NCBI RefSeq assembly: GCF_011006175.1
Contig: NZ_CP048795.1
Location: 930,001 to 994,000, forward strand
From: Hydrogenobacter sp. T-8
Lineage (GTDB): Bacteria; Aquificota; Aquificia; Aquificales; Aquificaceae
Reading direction: 5' to 3'
Length of the DNA stretch: 64,000 bases
This document shows, one piece after another, positions 16,523-25,708 of the stretch. The position numbers and the translations under genes are program-made. Under the pieces are notes generated by a model, which saw nothing but the letters and a program-made list of their open reading frames with translations, was not told the origin of the DNA and searched no databases. How positions within the stretch are numbered: position 1 is the first letter of the stretch; each line of letters starts with the position of its first letter.

Positions 16523-18855
16523 TAGAAGAACACTCCAAGAACAAAATGTATCCTACTCCTTGATGTATCGCCTGGCACTTTTTTCGTTTTAACCGCCCAG
16601 TCTAACTTTATGGGTGCAAAGGGTGTTATAAACCTTATGCCTACGCCGAACCCCCCTTTCAGGTTCTGTGCCTTTAGCTCGCTCCAGTCGTTAAAGCCGA
16701 GGCCCGTATCGTAAAAAACCGCACCGTACAGTATGTTCTTATAAAGAGGGTAATTTGCCTCTGCGGATAGTATAAGCTGTCTCTTGGCTCCAATGGGGTC
16801 TTTTGTGTTGGGGTCAAGGGGACCTGCATAGCCGTATTTATAACCTCTCACAGTAAAGTCACCTCCGACGAAGAACCTTTCATCAAGGGGGACCTTTGCA
16901 CCCCCATAAGGTTCCACAATTCCAAAAACACCCTTAAAGGAAAGTATAAGACCAGTGTCCAGCCATGGGTCTTTGAAGAACTGCTGATGGGAGAGGGTTA
17001 TCTTGTTAAACTTCTCGTTTCCTCCAAGCACTGGGACAGCTACCGAATAATTTAGTTCTGTAAGAGCACCAGTCGATGGAAACAGATAGTTGTCCCTTGT
17101 ATCCCGTGTGAGACCCAAGAGGAGCTTTCTAGATTGCCTGGTTCCAGCTTCCTCTTTTATGAGGGATGAAGCATCAGGGGATATGTTCGTATACCTCACT
17201 CTTTGCAAACTCAACCCTGCGCTTGCCCTCCAAAACTCTGCAAACTCCCTTGAGAAGATAAAGTCTACACCAGTTCTTTCCACCGTGTAGGTGGTGTATT
17301 CTACCCTCCTGTCATAAACAGAACCAGTAAGGTCAATGGGTTGATTCAGAAACCATTTTCTCGTGTAGGAAAGGGAGTTATCCCTGTATTTACTCCCGTA
17401 TGATAGGGATATACCGGCTATATCACCCGTTCCAAGGAAGTTGCCCTTACGCAGGGATATAAAGCCCGAGACACCTGTGACCTGATTGTAGCCCAGACCT
17501 ATGGAAAACTGCCCTGTAAACCTTTCCCTTACCCTTGCGGTAAAGTCCCAGTTTTTATCCTCCGCGGGGAATGGGTCTATGGAGACATCCTGATAGTATC
17601 CGAGATTAAAGACTCTTGTCCTTGACCTGTCTATTTCCCTTTGGTTCGCCAGCTCGCCTTCCTGAAATCTCAGCTCTCTCCTTATCACATAATCTCTGGA
17701 CTCATAGTTGCCCTGCACCTCTATCCTACTTACATACACAGGCTCTCCTTCCCGCAGGTTCATATTTACGCTCACTCTTTTGCTTTCCCTGTCCACCACT
17801 TCTTTCTCTTCAATGAACACTCCAAGATAGCCTATTTCTGAATATCGCCTTCTTATATTTTCCTTTACCCTGTCTATAACTTCCCTTCTGTAGTAGCCTC
17901 CCCTGTTTTTCCTAAGCAGGTCTCCCACCAGTTCAGAGTAGGCATACAGAGTGTTGCCTTCTATCTTTAGCTCAGAGAGCTTGTATCTTGGTCCTTCCTG
18001 TATTTTTATGTTTATCTCGTATCTATTCCCTTCCTTCCTTATTGAATAATCTATCTCTGCCTCAAGGAAGCCCTCGGAACGGTAGAAATCTCTTACTTTT
18101 CTTAAATCTTCTCTAAGAACATCCTCACTGTAGGGTGGCTTTAACCTAAAGGCAAGGAGGCTCACCGGCTTTGTCTCCATAAGCCCCAACAGTCTGCCCC
18201 TACTAAAGGTTCTGTTACCTGTGAAGTTTATGCTCTTTACATACTCTGGCTCTCCTTCCACTATTCTGTACACCACCTTTGATGCTCCCTTCTTTGGAAC
18301 AAGTTCATAGTTTACCTGAACATTTGAATACCCCTCTTTTACATAAGCTTCCACTATTTTCCTCTTTATAAACTCCAACTCTTCACGAGTAAGCACCCTT
18401 CCAAGCCTGAGCCTTCTTTGAATTTCCAATCTCTCCTCTACCGCAGGCGCTGAGGTAAATCCCTTTATAAGCTCCTCTGGTTCTATTTTGCCCACTTCTG
18501 TTTCTATTCCTATTTTCCTTTCAAGCTCGTCAGACTTTATCTTTCTGTTGCCTACAAACTCAATCTTGTATATAACAGGGAGGTCCTTTACCCTGTATAT
18601 GAGCACTACATCCTCACCCACCCTTTCCTCGTAGACCTCCACCTGATCAAAAAAACCTGTCCTATACATGCGTCTTATGCTTTCTCTGACCATATCTGGA
18701 CTGTATAGACTTCCCTGTTTTATGTTTATAAGCCCTACTATTACATCCTCTGGCACATACTGTGCCCCTTCAACCCTCACCTCCTTTACCACCTGCCCGA
18801 GAGAAAAACCTACTAAGAGGAATACAGGTAATAAAGCTCTAAACAATAACCACAT
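16522..18855 (-). CDS. bamA: Outer membrane protein assembly factor BamA
   Basis: Core of the BAM complex that inserts beta-barrel proteins into the outer membrane. A signal peptide (MWLLFRALLPVFLLVGFSLG) is followed by five POTRA repeats (about residues 22-420) and a C-terminal beta barrel with the VRGY loop motif (FTVRGYKYGYAG). The start at 18855 is chosen for its GAGGAGG ribosome-binding site 7-8 nt upstream; an in-frame start at 18936 would add 27 residues inside purM. It overlaps purM by 17 bp and thiD by 1 nt. Confidence 0.96.
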   Translation of the reverse strand: MWLLFRALLPVFLLVGFSLGQVVKEVRVEGAQYVPEDVIVGLINIKQGSLYSPDMVRESIRRMYRTGFFDQVEVYEERVGEDVVLIYRVKDLPVIYKIEFVGNRKIKSDELERKIGIETEVGKIEPEELIKGFTSAPAVEERLEIQRRLRLGRVLTREELEFIKRKIVEAYVKEGYSNVQVNYELVPKKGASKVVYRIVEGEPEYVKSINFTGNRTFSRGRLLGLMETKPVSLLAFRLKPPYSEDVLREDLRKVRDFYRSEGFLEAEIDYSIRKEGNRYEINIKIQEGPRYKLSELKIEGNTLYAYSELVGDLLRKNRGGYYRREVIDRVKENIRRRYSEIGYLGVFIEEKEVVDRESKRVSVNMNLREGEPVYVSRIEVQGNYESRDYVIRRELRFQEGELANQREIDRSRTRVFNLGYYQDVSIDPFPAEDKNWDFTARVRERFTGQFSIGLGYNQVTGVSGFISLRKGNFLGTGDIAGISLSYGSKYRDNSLSYTRKWFLNQPIDLTGSVYDRRVEYTTYTVERTGVDFIFSREFAEFWRASAGLSLQRVRYTNISPDASSLIKEEAGTRQSRKLLLGLTRDTRDNYLFPSTGALTELNYSVAVPVLGGNEKFNKITLSHQQFFKDPWLDTGLILSFKGVFGIVEPYGGAKVPLDERFFVGGDFTVRGYKYGYAGPLDPNTKDPIGAKRQLILSAEANYPLYKNILYGAVFYDTGLGFNDWSELKAQNLKGGFGVGIRFITPFAPIKLDWAVKTKKVPGDTSRSRIHFVLGVFF

Positions 18856-19840
18856 CTTTTTTACCCTCCTCAATAAAACCACAAACAAAGGAAGAAGGAA
18901 CCACACCAAGAGCAGTAGGCATATCCTCTTTTCCAACCACCACCATAAATCCTACACCCATGTTGAAGGTTTTGAACATTTCCTCCTCCTGTATTTTCCC
19001 TAAGTCCCTTATCCAGTCAAAAAGGATTTTTTTTGGAATTTTCTTCTTTTCCACAACTGCCCTCAGCCCTTCCGGAAGTATTCTAACAAGGTTTCCTGGT
19101 ATACCACCACCTGTTATATGAGCCATTCCCTTTATCCTTATACCAGAAGATTTCAAGGCACGCACCTCCTGCAGGTATATTCTTGTGGGCTCTAAAAGCA
19201 CTTCCCAGACCCTTCTGCCCTCAAAGCTGTCCTCGTAGCTTATGCCTCTGTCCTGAAGCACCTTTCTTATAAGGCTGTATCCGTTGCTGTGAAACCCGCT
19301 TGAAGGCAAGCCTATTATAACATCTCCAGCTTTTATATTTTCTCCAGTGATAAGGTCTTCTTCTTCACACACACCAAGACAAAAACCTGCAAGGTCATAA
19401 ACGCCTTCTGGATAGAAGTCTGGCATCTCTGCGGTCTCTCCACCCACGAGGGCAACCTCTGCGAGCCTGCACCCCTCCACTATGCCATCCATAAGGGCTT
19501 TCATAACCTCAAGGTCTATCCTGCCAGTGGCTATGTAGTCCAGAAAGGCGATGGGGGTTGCACCAGTAGTAAGAAGGTCATTTACGTTCATGGCAACGAG
19601 GTCTATGCCCACCGTGTTATGAACACCCACTGCTTGTGCTATCTTAAGCTTTGTCCCCACACCATCCGTTGTAAGCATTAGCACTGGGCTTTTATAACCT
19701 GTGAGTTTTAGCCCGCTGGCAAAAGAGCCAAAAAGAAGAGCCTGTTTTGGCAAGGCTTTAACCCTTTCCCTTATGTATTCCACAAAGGCGTCCGCCCTCT
19801 CTATACTCACTCCAGCCTTTTCGTAAGTCCACTCACCCAT
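18839..19840 (-). CDS. purM: Phosphoribosylformylglycinamidine cyclo-ligase
   Basis: AIR synthetase, fifth step of purine synthesis: ATP-dependent ring closure of FGAM. Signatures are TTDGVGTKLKIAQ, NTVGIDLVAMNVNDLLTTGA and GGETAEMPDFY. Length 333 is typical. It overlaps thpR upstream by 8 bp and bamA downstream by 17 bp, an unusual setting for a purine gene and separate from purS-purQ and purE. Confidence 0.97.
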   Translation of the reverse strand: MGEWTYEKAGVSIERADAFVEYIRERVKALPKQALLFGSFASGLKLTGYKSPVLMLTTDGVGTKLKIAQAVGVHNTVGIDLVAMNVNDLLTTGATPIAFLDYIATGRIDLEVMKALMDGIVEGCRLAEVALVGGETAEMPDFYPEGVYDLAGFCLGVCEEEDLITGENIKAGDVIIGLPSSGFHSNGYSLIRKVLQDRGISYEDSFEGRRVWEVLLEPTRIYLQEVRALKSSGIRIKGMAHITGGGIPGNLVRILPEGLRAVVEKKKIPKKILFDWIRDLGKIQEEEMFKTFNMGVGFMVVVGKEDMPTALGVVPSSFVCGFIEEGKKDVVIV

Positions 19841-20390
19841 GGAAGTAAAACTCCTCTATGACCGTGTATATGGGTCCCACTGCAGTCAAGGAGCTCTTGA
19901 CCAATGCTATTTTGTCCACAAGGTCCTCACCGAAGAAGGTATTTTCGTGCTGACGCAGAAGGTCTTTGAGAGCCCTCTTATCAAACTCCTTTATCCTGCA
20001 TATGGTTACATGTGGGTGGAAGGGTTTGCCCTCTTCCCTTATTCCTATCTGCCTGTTTGCTCTCACTATGCTCTTGGCAAGGTCTATTAGCTGTCTATGA
20101 CCATCGGACACACCTATCCAGAGGACTCTGGCTCTATCAAGGTTTGGGAAAACACCCAGTCCCCTATACTTTATCCTTACTGCCTTGGCATTCTGAGCTA
20201 TTTCCTGAAGGTTTTTCAAAAGGTCTGTAAGCCTTTCCTGAGGCACCTCACCTATGAACTGAAAGGTCATGTGAAAGTTCTGTGGTTCAACCCACTTGCC
20301 CTTTATAAACCTTTCGCTTTGGGACTGTAATTTTTCCACCGCTTCCTGTATCCTCTTGGTGGTAAAAAAACCCACAAAGACCCTTATCAT
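19833..20390 (-). CDS. thpR: RNA 2',3'-cyclic phosphodiesterase / 2'-5' RNA ligase family
   Basis: Two-histidine phosphoesterase that opens 2',3'-cyclic phosphates on RNA or tRNA fragments. Both HxT motifs are present: HMTF in the first half and HVTI (in FHPHVTICRIK) in the second. About 185 residues. The ATG at 20390 overlaps the upstream stop as TGATG; a GTG at 20399 is an alternative. Its role in a string of envelope genes is not obvious. Confidence 0.9.
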   Translation of the reverse strand: MIRVFVGFFTTKRIQEAVEKLQSQSERFIKGKWVEPQNFHMTFQFIGEVPQERLTDLLKNLQEIAQNAKAVRIKYRGLGVFPNLDRARVLWIGVSDGHRQLIDLAKSIVRANRQIGIREEGKPFHPHVTICRIKEFDKRALKDLLRQHENTFFGEDLVDKIALVKSSLTAVGPIYTVIEEFYFHG

Positions 20391-20935
20391 CACCAGCACC
20401 TAAAGGGTCCAGTATCCAAATGCACAAAGCCAGACCTTGGGTAATATCCCACGCCTCCAGCCCGCAGACTCACTGCTAAGTCTCTAAGACCGCTTAAGCT
20501 CATTCCATCAATCCTTATATCTATAGCCTTTCCATGCGTGTGATAGCTGTCTTTGGCTACGCCTTTTTTAGTTCTACGAAGGTATGCATTGGTGGCAGGA
20601 GACCTATAGCCCGATATTACCTCTATCCTCTCCCTTTCAGAGAGCCTGGTTATAAGAAAAAGAAGGTCAATCAGCTTGAGGTCTATGTCTGCAACCTCTC
20701 CGCTTCTGTAGTCCCTCAGAAGCCAGTTTATCTCCTTGATAGAGCTGTTTATATACTCTCCGTCCACCCAGTAGACAACCTTTAGGCTCTCTCCCGTGTT
20801 TACAGAGTAAAGGTTAAGAAACCTTGCACCTTCTGTAATGCCCACCATTGAAGGAAGGGAAGCGTAAGAAATTGAACCTGTCAATAGCATGCATCCCATG
20901 TATCCCATTGACTTTAAAAGCTCTCTCCTTGTCAT
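20390..20935 (-). CDS. MepK-type (DUF882) murein endopeptidase
   Basis: Zinc peptidase of the M15/DUF882 group; characterised MepK cleaves 3-3 (mDap-mDap) crosslinks in peptidoglycan. A twin-arginine-like signal (MTRRELLKSMGYMGCMLLTG) leads the protein. Metal ligands lie in HTHGKAIDIRI and VHLDTG, and SGYRSPATNAYLRR is the family signature. Length 181. It overlaps the L,D-transpeptidase gene by 4 bp, which supports a job trimming the links that enzyme makes. Confidence 0.9.
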   Translation of the reverse strand: MTRRELLKSMGYMGCMLLTGSISYASLPSMVGITEGARFLNLYSVNTGESLKVVYWVDGEYINSSIKEINWLLRDYRSGEVADIDLKLIDLLFLITRLSERERIEVISGYRSPATNAYLRRTKKGVAKDSYHTHGKAIDIRIDGMSLSGLRDLAVSLRAGGVGYYPRSGFVHLDTGPFRCW

Positions 20936-22443
20936 CTTCTACCTCCAGAATTGGAAAGTGCACGGGACAAAATTGTATCATACTCGTATAGGTCTTCCCT
21001 AAAGTGTATCTTACCGTCCCTTTCAAAAGTGGTAAAGTAGAGGATGTATACAGGCACGGGGTTTGTAAGGCGTATGGTTTGGGTCTGCTGGCTCTTTATG
21101 AGATTGTCCAGTCTTTTTGCGTTCCAACCCTCTCCAAGAAGGGCTAAAGCTAAGTCTCTTGCCCTCTCCACCCTTATACAGCCAGAGCTAAAAGCCCTAT
21201 GGCTTCTGTTGAAAAGATGTTTGTCTGGAGTGTCATGAAGATAAACCGCAAAGGGATTGGGAAAGTTGAACTTTATATAGCCCAGTGAGTTTTTCCCTCC
21301 TGGCTCCTGCACCAGTCTGAAGGGAAAGTATCTCTCGTTGTATTGACCCCAGTCTATCCGCAGGGGGTCTATTTCCTCTTCTCCCTGAAAGACCCTAAAG
21401 CCCTTTCTTATGAGATACTGCGGGTCTTTTTTGACCTTTGGAAGGAGGTCCTTGACAGATATGCTTACAGGCACATACCACTTGGGGTTTATGGTGATGC
21501 TCTCTATCCTGCTGTAGAGCATGGGTGTGGGTCTGAAGTCCTCCTTGTAGCTTCTGCCCACTATTACCCTTGATTGGAGCCTAACCGAGTTGTTTTCTAT
21601 GAGAAAAAGCTCAAAGGAGGGTATGTTGACCACCACTGCCCTCTTGAAGTCTTCTGGAAGCCAGCGATGTTTTTCAAGGTTTAGGTATACCTGCGAAAGC
21701 CTTTCCTTAGGGCTCACATTTAGTTTTGCTATGGTCTTTGTGTCTATAACTCCCGTATCTGGTAGTCCATGTCTTCTTTGGAAGCTCCTGACCGCCTTAA
21801 GAAGCGTATCGTCAAAGGTCTCAGAAAAGGTATACTCCTCAAGGTCTCCAAGTAGGAAGAGCCTAAACCTTATCTCCTCAAGGCAGGCATCCCTATCACC
21901 ATATGACAAGGGCTTTGAAAGCCTTATGGGCTTCCATTCAAAAGAGGACAGGTCCCTGTAGAGCCTTGCCTGCTCCACGAGAAACCAGTATTCTCGGTTT
22001 TTGGGCGCAAGCTCAGAGAAAAGGTCTTTTAGTCTTCCCTCTTTTATAAGAGTTGCCAACGTCTGGAGGACTCTATCCTGCTTTTGAGGGATACTCCAGC
22101 CCTTGTAAAGCTCTGAGGGTCTCACCCTCCCATAGTAAAGGTGGTAGGCAAGCCTTATGAGGCTGTCTGTAGTAGCCAGCTCTGGGTCTATACCATCCAC
22201 AGGCTTGTAGCGATCTGGGTTAAGTCCATGGTGAACCGCTTCCCTTAAGATTTGTTGGAAATCTGAAATTTCTTTTGTGGGCAGACCATCACAATACCAT
22301 ATGCATCTAAAACCAAGGAGTTTATACAGCTGGTAGACCTTCTGAGGGTTTGAGAGCCTATCCCAACTTTCCCCTATCTTTTTCTCGTATGCGGTAGCAG
22401 TTCCTAAGAGGAGTAGAATCAAAAGGGGAAAGGCGACCGCCAT
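20932..22443 (-). CDS. L,D-transpeptidase of the YcbB (LdtD) type
   Basis: Forms 3-3 crosslinks in peptidoglycan in the periplasm. After an N-terminal hydrophobic export segment it has a scaffold region, a peptidoglycan-binding domain (VRSFQRRHGLPDTGVID, about residues 215-240) and a YkuD catalytic domain. The catalytic cysteine lies in HRAFSSGCIRV, preceded by the HDTP histidine. Length 503. It begins 17 bp after dnaK and overlaps the MepK-type gene by 4 bp. Confidence 0.94.
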   Translation of the reverse strand: MAVAFPLLILLLLGTATAYEKKIGESWDRLSNPQKVYQLYKLLGFRCIWYCDGLPTKEISDFQQILREAVHHGLNPDRYKPVDGIDPELATTDSLIRLAYHLYYGRVRPSELYKGWSIPQKQDRVLQTLATLIKEGRLKDLFSELAPKNREYWFLVEQARLYRDLSSFEWKPIRLSKPLSYGDRDACLEEIRFRLFLLGDLEEYTFSETFDDTLLKAVRSFQRRHGLPDTGVIDTKTIAKLNVSPKERLSQVYLNLEKHRWLPEDFKRAVVVNIPSFELFLIENNSVRLQSRVIVGRSYKEDFRPTPMLYSRIESITINPKWYVPVSISVKDLLPKVKKDPQYLIRKGFRVFQGEEEIDPLRIDWGQYNERYFPFRLVQEPGGKNSLGYIKFNFPNPFAVYLHDTPDKHLFNRSHRAFSSGCIRVERARDLALALLGEGWNAKRLDNLIKSQQTQTIRLTNPVPVYILYFTTFERDGKIHFREDLYEYDTILSRALSNSGGRR

Positions 22444-22460
22444 AGGCGGTCAATATTATA

Positions 22461-24326
22461 TCACATGGGCTTGCCCTCTATCACATCTCCACCTTCGCCC
22501 TTTTGGGTGGTCTGTCCTTGATAGAGGTGGCTTCCCACCTTGCTGGCAACCTCAAGGACCTTTTCGGTGGTTCTTCTTACCTCCTGCAGGTCTTGAGAGC
22601 TGGCAAAGACCCTCTTTGCTTCTTCTATAGCCTTTTCTGCCTCAGAAACCACATCCGCAGGTAGCTTGTCCCTGCTTTCTCTTAGCACCTTCTCAAGGTT
22701 GTAAACATGCTGGTCAAGTTGGTTTTTAGCTTCCACCAGCTCCTTCTTTTTCCTGTCTTCCTCTTCATGAAGCTGGGCTTCCTTTACCATCCGCTCTATC
22801 TCTTCTTGGGTTAGACCAGAGGATGCCTGAACCCTTATGGACTGCTCCTTGCCTGTGCCGAGGTCTTTTGCGGTCACGTGCAGTATACCGTCCACATCTA
22901 TGTCAAAGCATACCTCAATCTTTGGAACGCCCCTGGGTGCAGGTGGAATGCCCGTAAGGTAAAATTTCCCAAGAGACTTGTTGTCCCTTGCCATAGGACG
23001 CTCACCCTGAAGCACATGGATCTCCACCTCTGTCTGGTAGTCGCTGGCAGTGGTGAAGGTTTCACACTTCCTGTAGGGTATGGGTGTGTTTCTGGGTATA
23101 AGAACTGTCATAACACCGCCGTAGGTCTCCACACCAAGGGAGAGAGGCGTCACGTCCACAAGGAGTATCTCCTTCACCTCACCAGACAGCACGCCCGCCT
23201 GTATGGCAGCGCCCACCGCCACCACCTCGTCAGGGTTCACACCCTTGTGGGGCTCTTTCCCAAAGAAGTCCTTTATCCTCTGCTGAACCAAGGGAATCCT
23301 CGTGGAACCTCCTACAAGCACCACCTCGTCAATATCCTGAGGTCTTAGTTTAGCATCCTCAAGGGCCCTCTTGACTATTTCCATGGTGCGGTCCACCAGG
23401 TCTTTTATCATCTCCTCAAGCCTTGCCCTTGTGAGCTTTTTCTGAAGGTGAAGGGGCTGGTTTGTAGAAGGGTCTATTGTAATAAAGGGTAGGTTTATCT
23501 CTGTCTCCAGCTTAAAGGAAAGCTCCTTCTTTGCCTGCTCGCTGGCTTCCTTTAGCCTTTGCAGGGCGGTTCTATCCTTCTTTAGGTCAACGCCCGTCTC
23601 CTTCTTGAACTCCTCTATGAGCCATTCCATTATCCGCTCGTCTATGTTGGCACCGCCCAGATGGGTATCCCCAGCGGTGGCCTTTACTTCAATGACGCCT
23701 TCTCCACCCTCAAGGATAGACACATCAAAGGTGCCACCGCCAAAGTCATAAACCAGAATCTTCACATCGCTCTTCTTGTCAAGACCGTATGCAAGGGCCG
23801 CTGCAGTTGGCTCGTTGAGGATTCTTAGCACATCAAGCCCTGCAATCTTGCCCGCATCCTTTGTTGCTTGCCTTTGTCTCTCGTTAAAGTAGGCAGGAAC
23901 CGTTATAACCGCCTTCGTTATCTTCTCTCCAAGATAGGCTTCCGCGGCTTCTTTGAGCTTTTTTAGCACCTGAGCTCCTACTTCCTCTGGACGCACCTTC
24001 CTACCTATGTTGGGTATCTCAAAGCTGGCATCTCCCTTGTCGTCTGCCACCACCTTATAGGAGACTCTCTTAGCTTCCTCAATCACCTCTTCATACTTTC
24101 TACCTATGAACCTCTTGGACTCGTAGACCGTGTTTTCAGGGTCAAGGATGGCGCGTCTTTTTGCAGGTTCTCCTACAAGCACCTCCTTTTCCTTTGTCCA
24201 AGAGACCACAGAGGGTGTCAGCCTTGAACCCTCCTGGTTGGCAATAACCACAGGCTCATCACCGATAATAACAGCCACCACCGAGTTGGTCGTTCCAAGG
24301 TCTATACCTATTATCTTCTCCGCCAT
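22461..24326 (-). CDS. dnaK: Chaperone DnaK (Hsp70)
   Basis: ATP-dependent folding chaperone. The N-terminal ATPase domain starts [17 protein letters not shown] and contains [15 protein letters not shown] and [11 protein letters not shown]. The substrate-binding domain (about 390-500) and the helical lid follow. Length 621. The ribosome-binding site is AAAGGAGGT. grpE and dnaJ are not adjacent. It is first in a seven-gene minus-strand string, so stress transcription could extend into peptidoglycan and BamA genes. Confidence 0.98.
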   Translation of the reverse strand: MAEKIIGIDLGTTNSVVAVIIGDEPVVIANQEGSRLTPSVVSWTKEKEVLVGEPAKRRAILDPENTVYESKRFIGRKYEEVIEEAKRVSYKVVADDKGDASFEIPNIGRKVRPEEVGAQVLKKLKEAAEAYLGEKITKAVITVPAYFNERQRQATKDAGKIAGLDVLRILNEPTAAALAYGLDKKSDVKILVYDFGGGTFDVSILEGGEGVIEVKATAGDTHLGGANIDERIMEWLIEEFKKETGVDLKKDRTALQRLKEASEQAKKELSFKLETEINLPFITIDPSTNQPLHLQKKLTRARLEEMIKDLVDRTMEIVKRALEDAKLRPQDIDEVVLVGGSTRIPLVQQRIKDFFGKEPHKGVNPDEVVAVGAAIQAGVLSGEVKEILLVDVTPLSLGVETYGGVMTVLIPRNTPIPYRKCETFTTASDYQTEVEIHVLQGERPMARDNKSLGKFYLTGIPPAPRGVPKIEVCFDIDVDGILHVTAKDLGTGKEQSIRVQASSGLTQEEIERMVKEAQLHEEEDRKKKELVEAKNQLDQHVYNLEKVLRESRDKLPADVVSEAEKAIEEAKRVFASSQDLQEVRRTTEKVLEVASKVGSHLYQGQTTQKGEGGDVIEGKPM

Positions 24327-24359
24327 AGGATACCTCCTTTGCTTAGCTTTATGTCATCT

Positions 24360-24388
24360 AATATAAAACTTTAGTAGAGTTTTGTCAA
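24360..24388 (-). promoter_or_regulatory. Promoter of dnaK
   Basis: TTGACA (24388-24383), 17 nt, TATATT (24365-24360) on the minus strand, giving a 5' leader of about 25 nt with a good ribosome-binding site. No CIRCE inverted repeat is seen. The remaining intergenic DNA up to 24524 shows only an 18-codon open frame and nothing I can name. Confidence 0.7.
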
Positions 24389-24524
24389 GTTTTTTATGTA
24401 AGGTTTTTAGAGGTTGCAGTAGATGAGGGATGGCATTAAAATAAACGCAGGATAGTGGAGTAGTTTCAAGGCGTGCTACGGGACATGGCAAGAGAGGTCT
24501 ACGCACGCTTGGCTCAAGGGAAGT

Positions 24525-25697
24525 TTATCTTAAATACCTAAGTATACTCATATCCCTCTGGTCTGCAATTATGCGCATAAGGGCTTCGTAAGCCAACCTA
24601 TAGCGGGTGTAGTCCATTATGCTTTGAGAAAGGTCCGCATCCTCAAGGTCGGATTTCTGTTTATTTAGGTTATCACTAAGATTTTCCTGCAAAGGCTGGA
24701 GATTTTTGACTTGAGATAACACGCTACCCACTTGAGACCTTCTGAAAGAAACCCTGTCAAAGGCTCTCTGCAAGAGCATGAGGTCCGCATCATCAGGATA
24801 CAGGGCGGAGGAGAGCTTTTCTCCTACCCTTTTTACCGCCTGAAGCACATTCGGAGAGTAAAAGTCCACAGTCCCCACATCAAAGTCTCCACCACTTGTA
24901 TCGGAGACAGAAATATCCTTGCTTATGTCCACTGGCATAAGCATAAGGGAATATGTGCCATCAGGGTTTTGGCTCACCTTTGCCTGAAGAAGGCTTGAAT
25001 GGTTGGTGTTTATAACCTCTACAAGGTCATTGAGGGTTTGGGTTGTGGTGTAGTTTACATTTATGAGAGTATTTCCCACGCTTATGTTCAAAGCACCTGA
25101 AGTGTTGAAGTTGGTGGCGGGGCTTGAGAAGCTAGCCCTTGATATGGCTACATTAAGACCAAAGGTCTCCGCACCATTTAGAAGGGCGTCCACTTTGAGA
25201 TTGTCCGAGAGCCATACCTTAAAGTCCTCTGTGGAAGCTTTATAGTCAAGGGTGTTCTCGTCAAAGGGTTTTTGGGTGAGGCTTGCACCTCCAAAAATAT
25301 AGTTGCCTCCCAGCTGGTCATTTACCCTATCAAGAAGAGACCTAAGGCTTGCGGAAAAAAGCTCTCCTATTGACATAAGTTGGTCAGATTGAAGCACTTG
25401 GTTCTTTGCCTGTATGGTTTTGGCATAGAGAAGGTTCAGGGTGTCTGTTATCTTTCCAAGGTTAAAGTCCACATAGCTAAGGGTTGTGTCCGCAAAGAGC
25501 CTGTTTTTTGAATATTGGGAAAGCTGGGATATATCCTTTTTGAGCTCAAGCACCTTGTATGTAGCAGATGGGTCGTCGGATATACTTTGATACTTCCTAC
25601 CAGTGGAAATCTCCAGAGACTTTTCTGCAAGCTGTTTCCTTATCCTGGCATCCTGCTCCTGAAATAGGGAAAAGAGCAAATTATCGGGCACTTTCAT
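24525..25697 (-). CDS. flgL: Flagellar hook-filament junction protein FlgL
   Basis: Hook-associated protein 3, which joins hook and filament. The N-terminal helix KVPDNLLFSLFQEQDARIRK and ISTGRKYQSISDDPSA are typical, and the C-terminal SQSIMDYTRYRLAYEALMRI mirrors flagellin. Length 390. It begins 11 bp after flgK and is read with it, probably from the sigma-28-like promoter upstream of flgK. Confidence 0.92.
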   Translation of the reverse strand: MKVPDNLLFSLFQEQDARIRKQLAEKSLEISTGRKYQSISDDPSATYKVLELKKDISQLSQYSKNRLFADTTLSYVDFNLGKITDTLNLLYAKTIQAKNQVLQSDQLMSIGELFSASLRSLLDRVNDQLGGNYIFGGASLTQKPFDENTLDYKASTEDFKVWLSDNLKVDALLNGAETFGLNVAISRASFSSPATNFNTSGALNISVGNTLINVNYTTTQTLNDLVEVINTNHSSLLQAKVSQNPDGTYSLMLMPVDISKDISVSDTSGGDFDVGTVDFYSPNVLQAVKRVGEKLSSALYPDDADLMLLQRAFDRVSFRRSQVGSVLSQVKNLQPLQENLSDNLNKQKSDLEDADLSQSIMDYTRYRLAYEALMRIIADQRDMSILRYLR

Positions 25698-25708
25698 GGC
25701 TTTTCACC

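Noticed and set aside
22878-23348. 156-codon plus-strand open frame inside dnaK
   Set aside because: Antisense to the conserved DnaK ATPase domain, no recognisable product.
24327-24400. CIRCE or other HrcA operator at dnaK
   Set aside because: No TTAGCACTC-type inverted repeat is present; only a standard promoter is seen.
24486-24542. 18-codon frame (MAREVYARLAQGKFILNT) between flgL and dnaK
   Set aside because: Too short to support as a gene; it might be the tail of a lost gene but I could not identify it.
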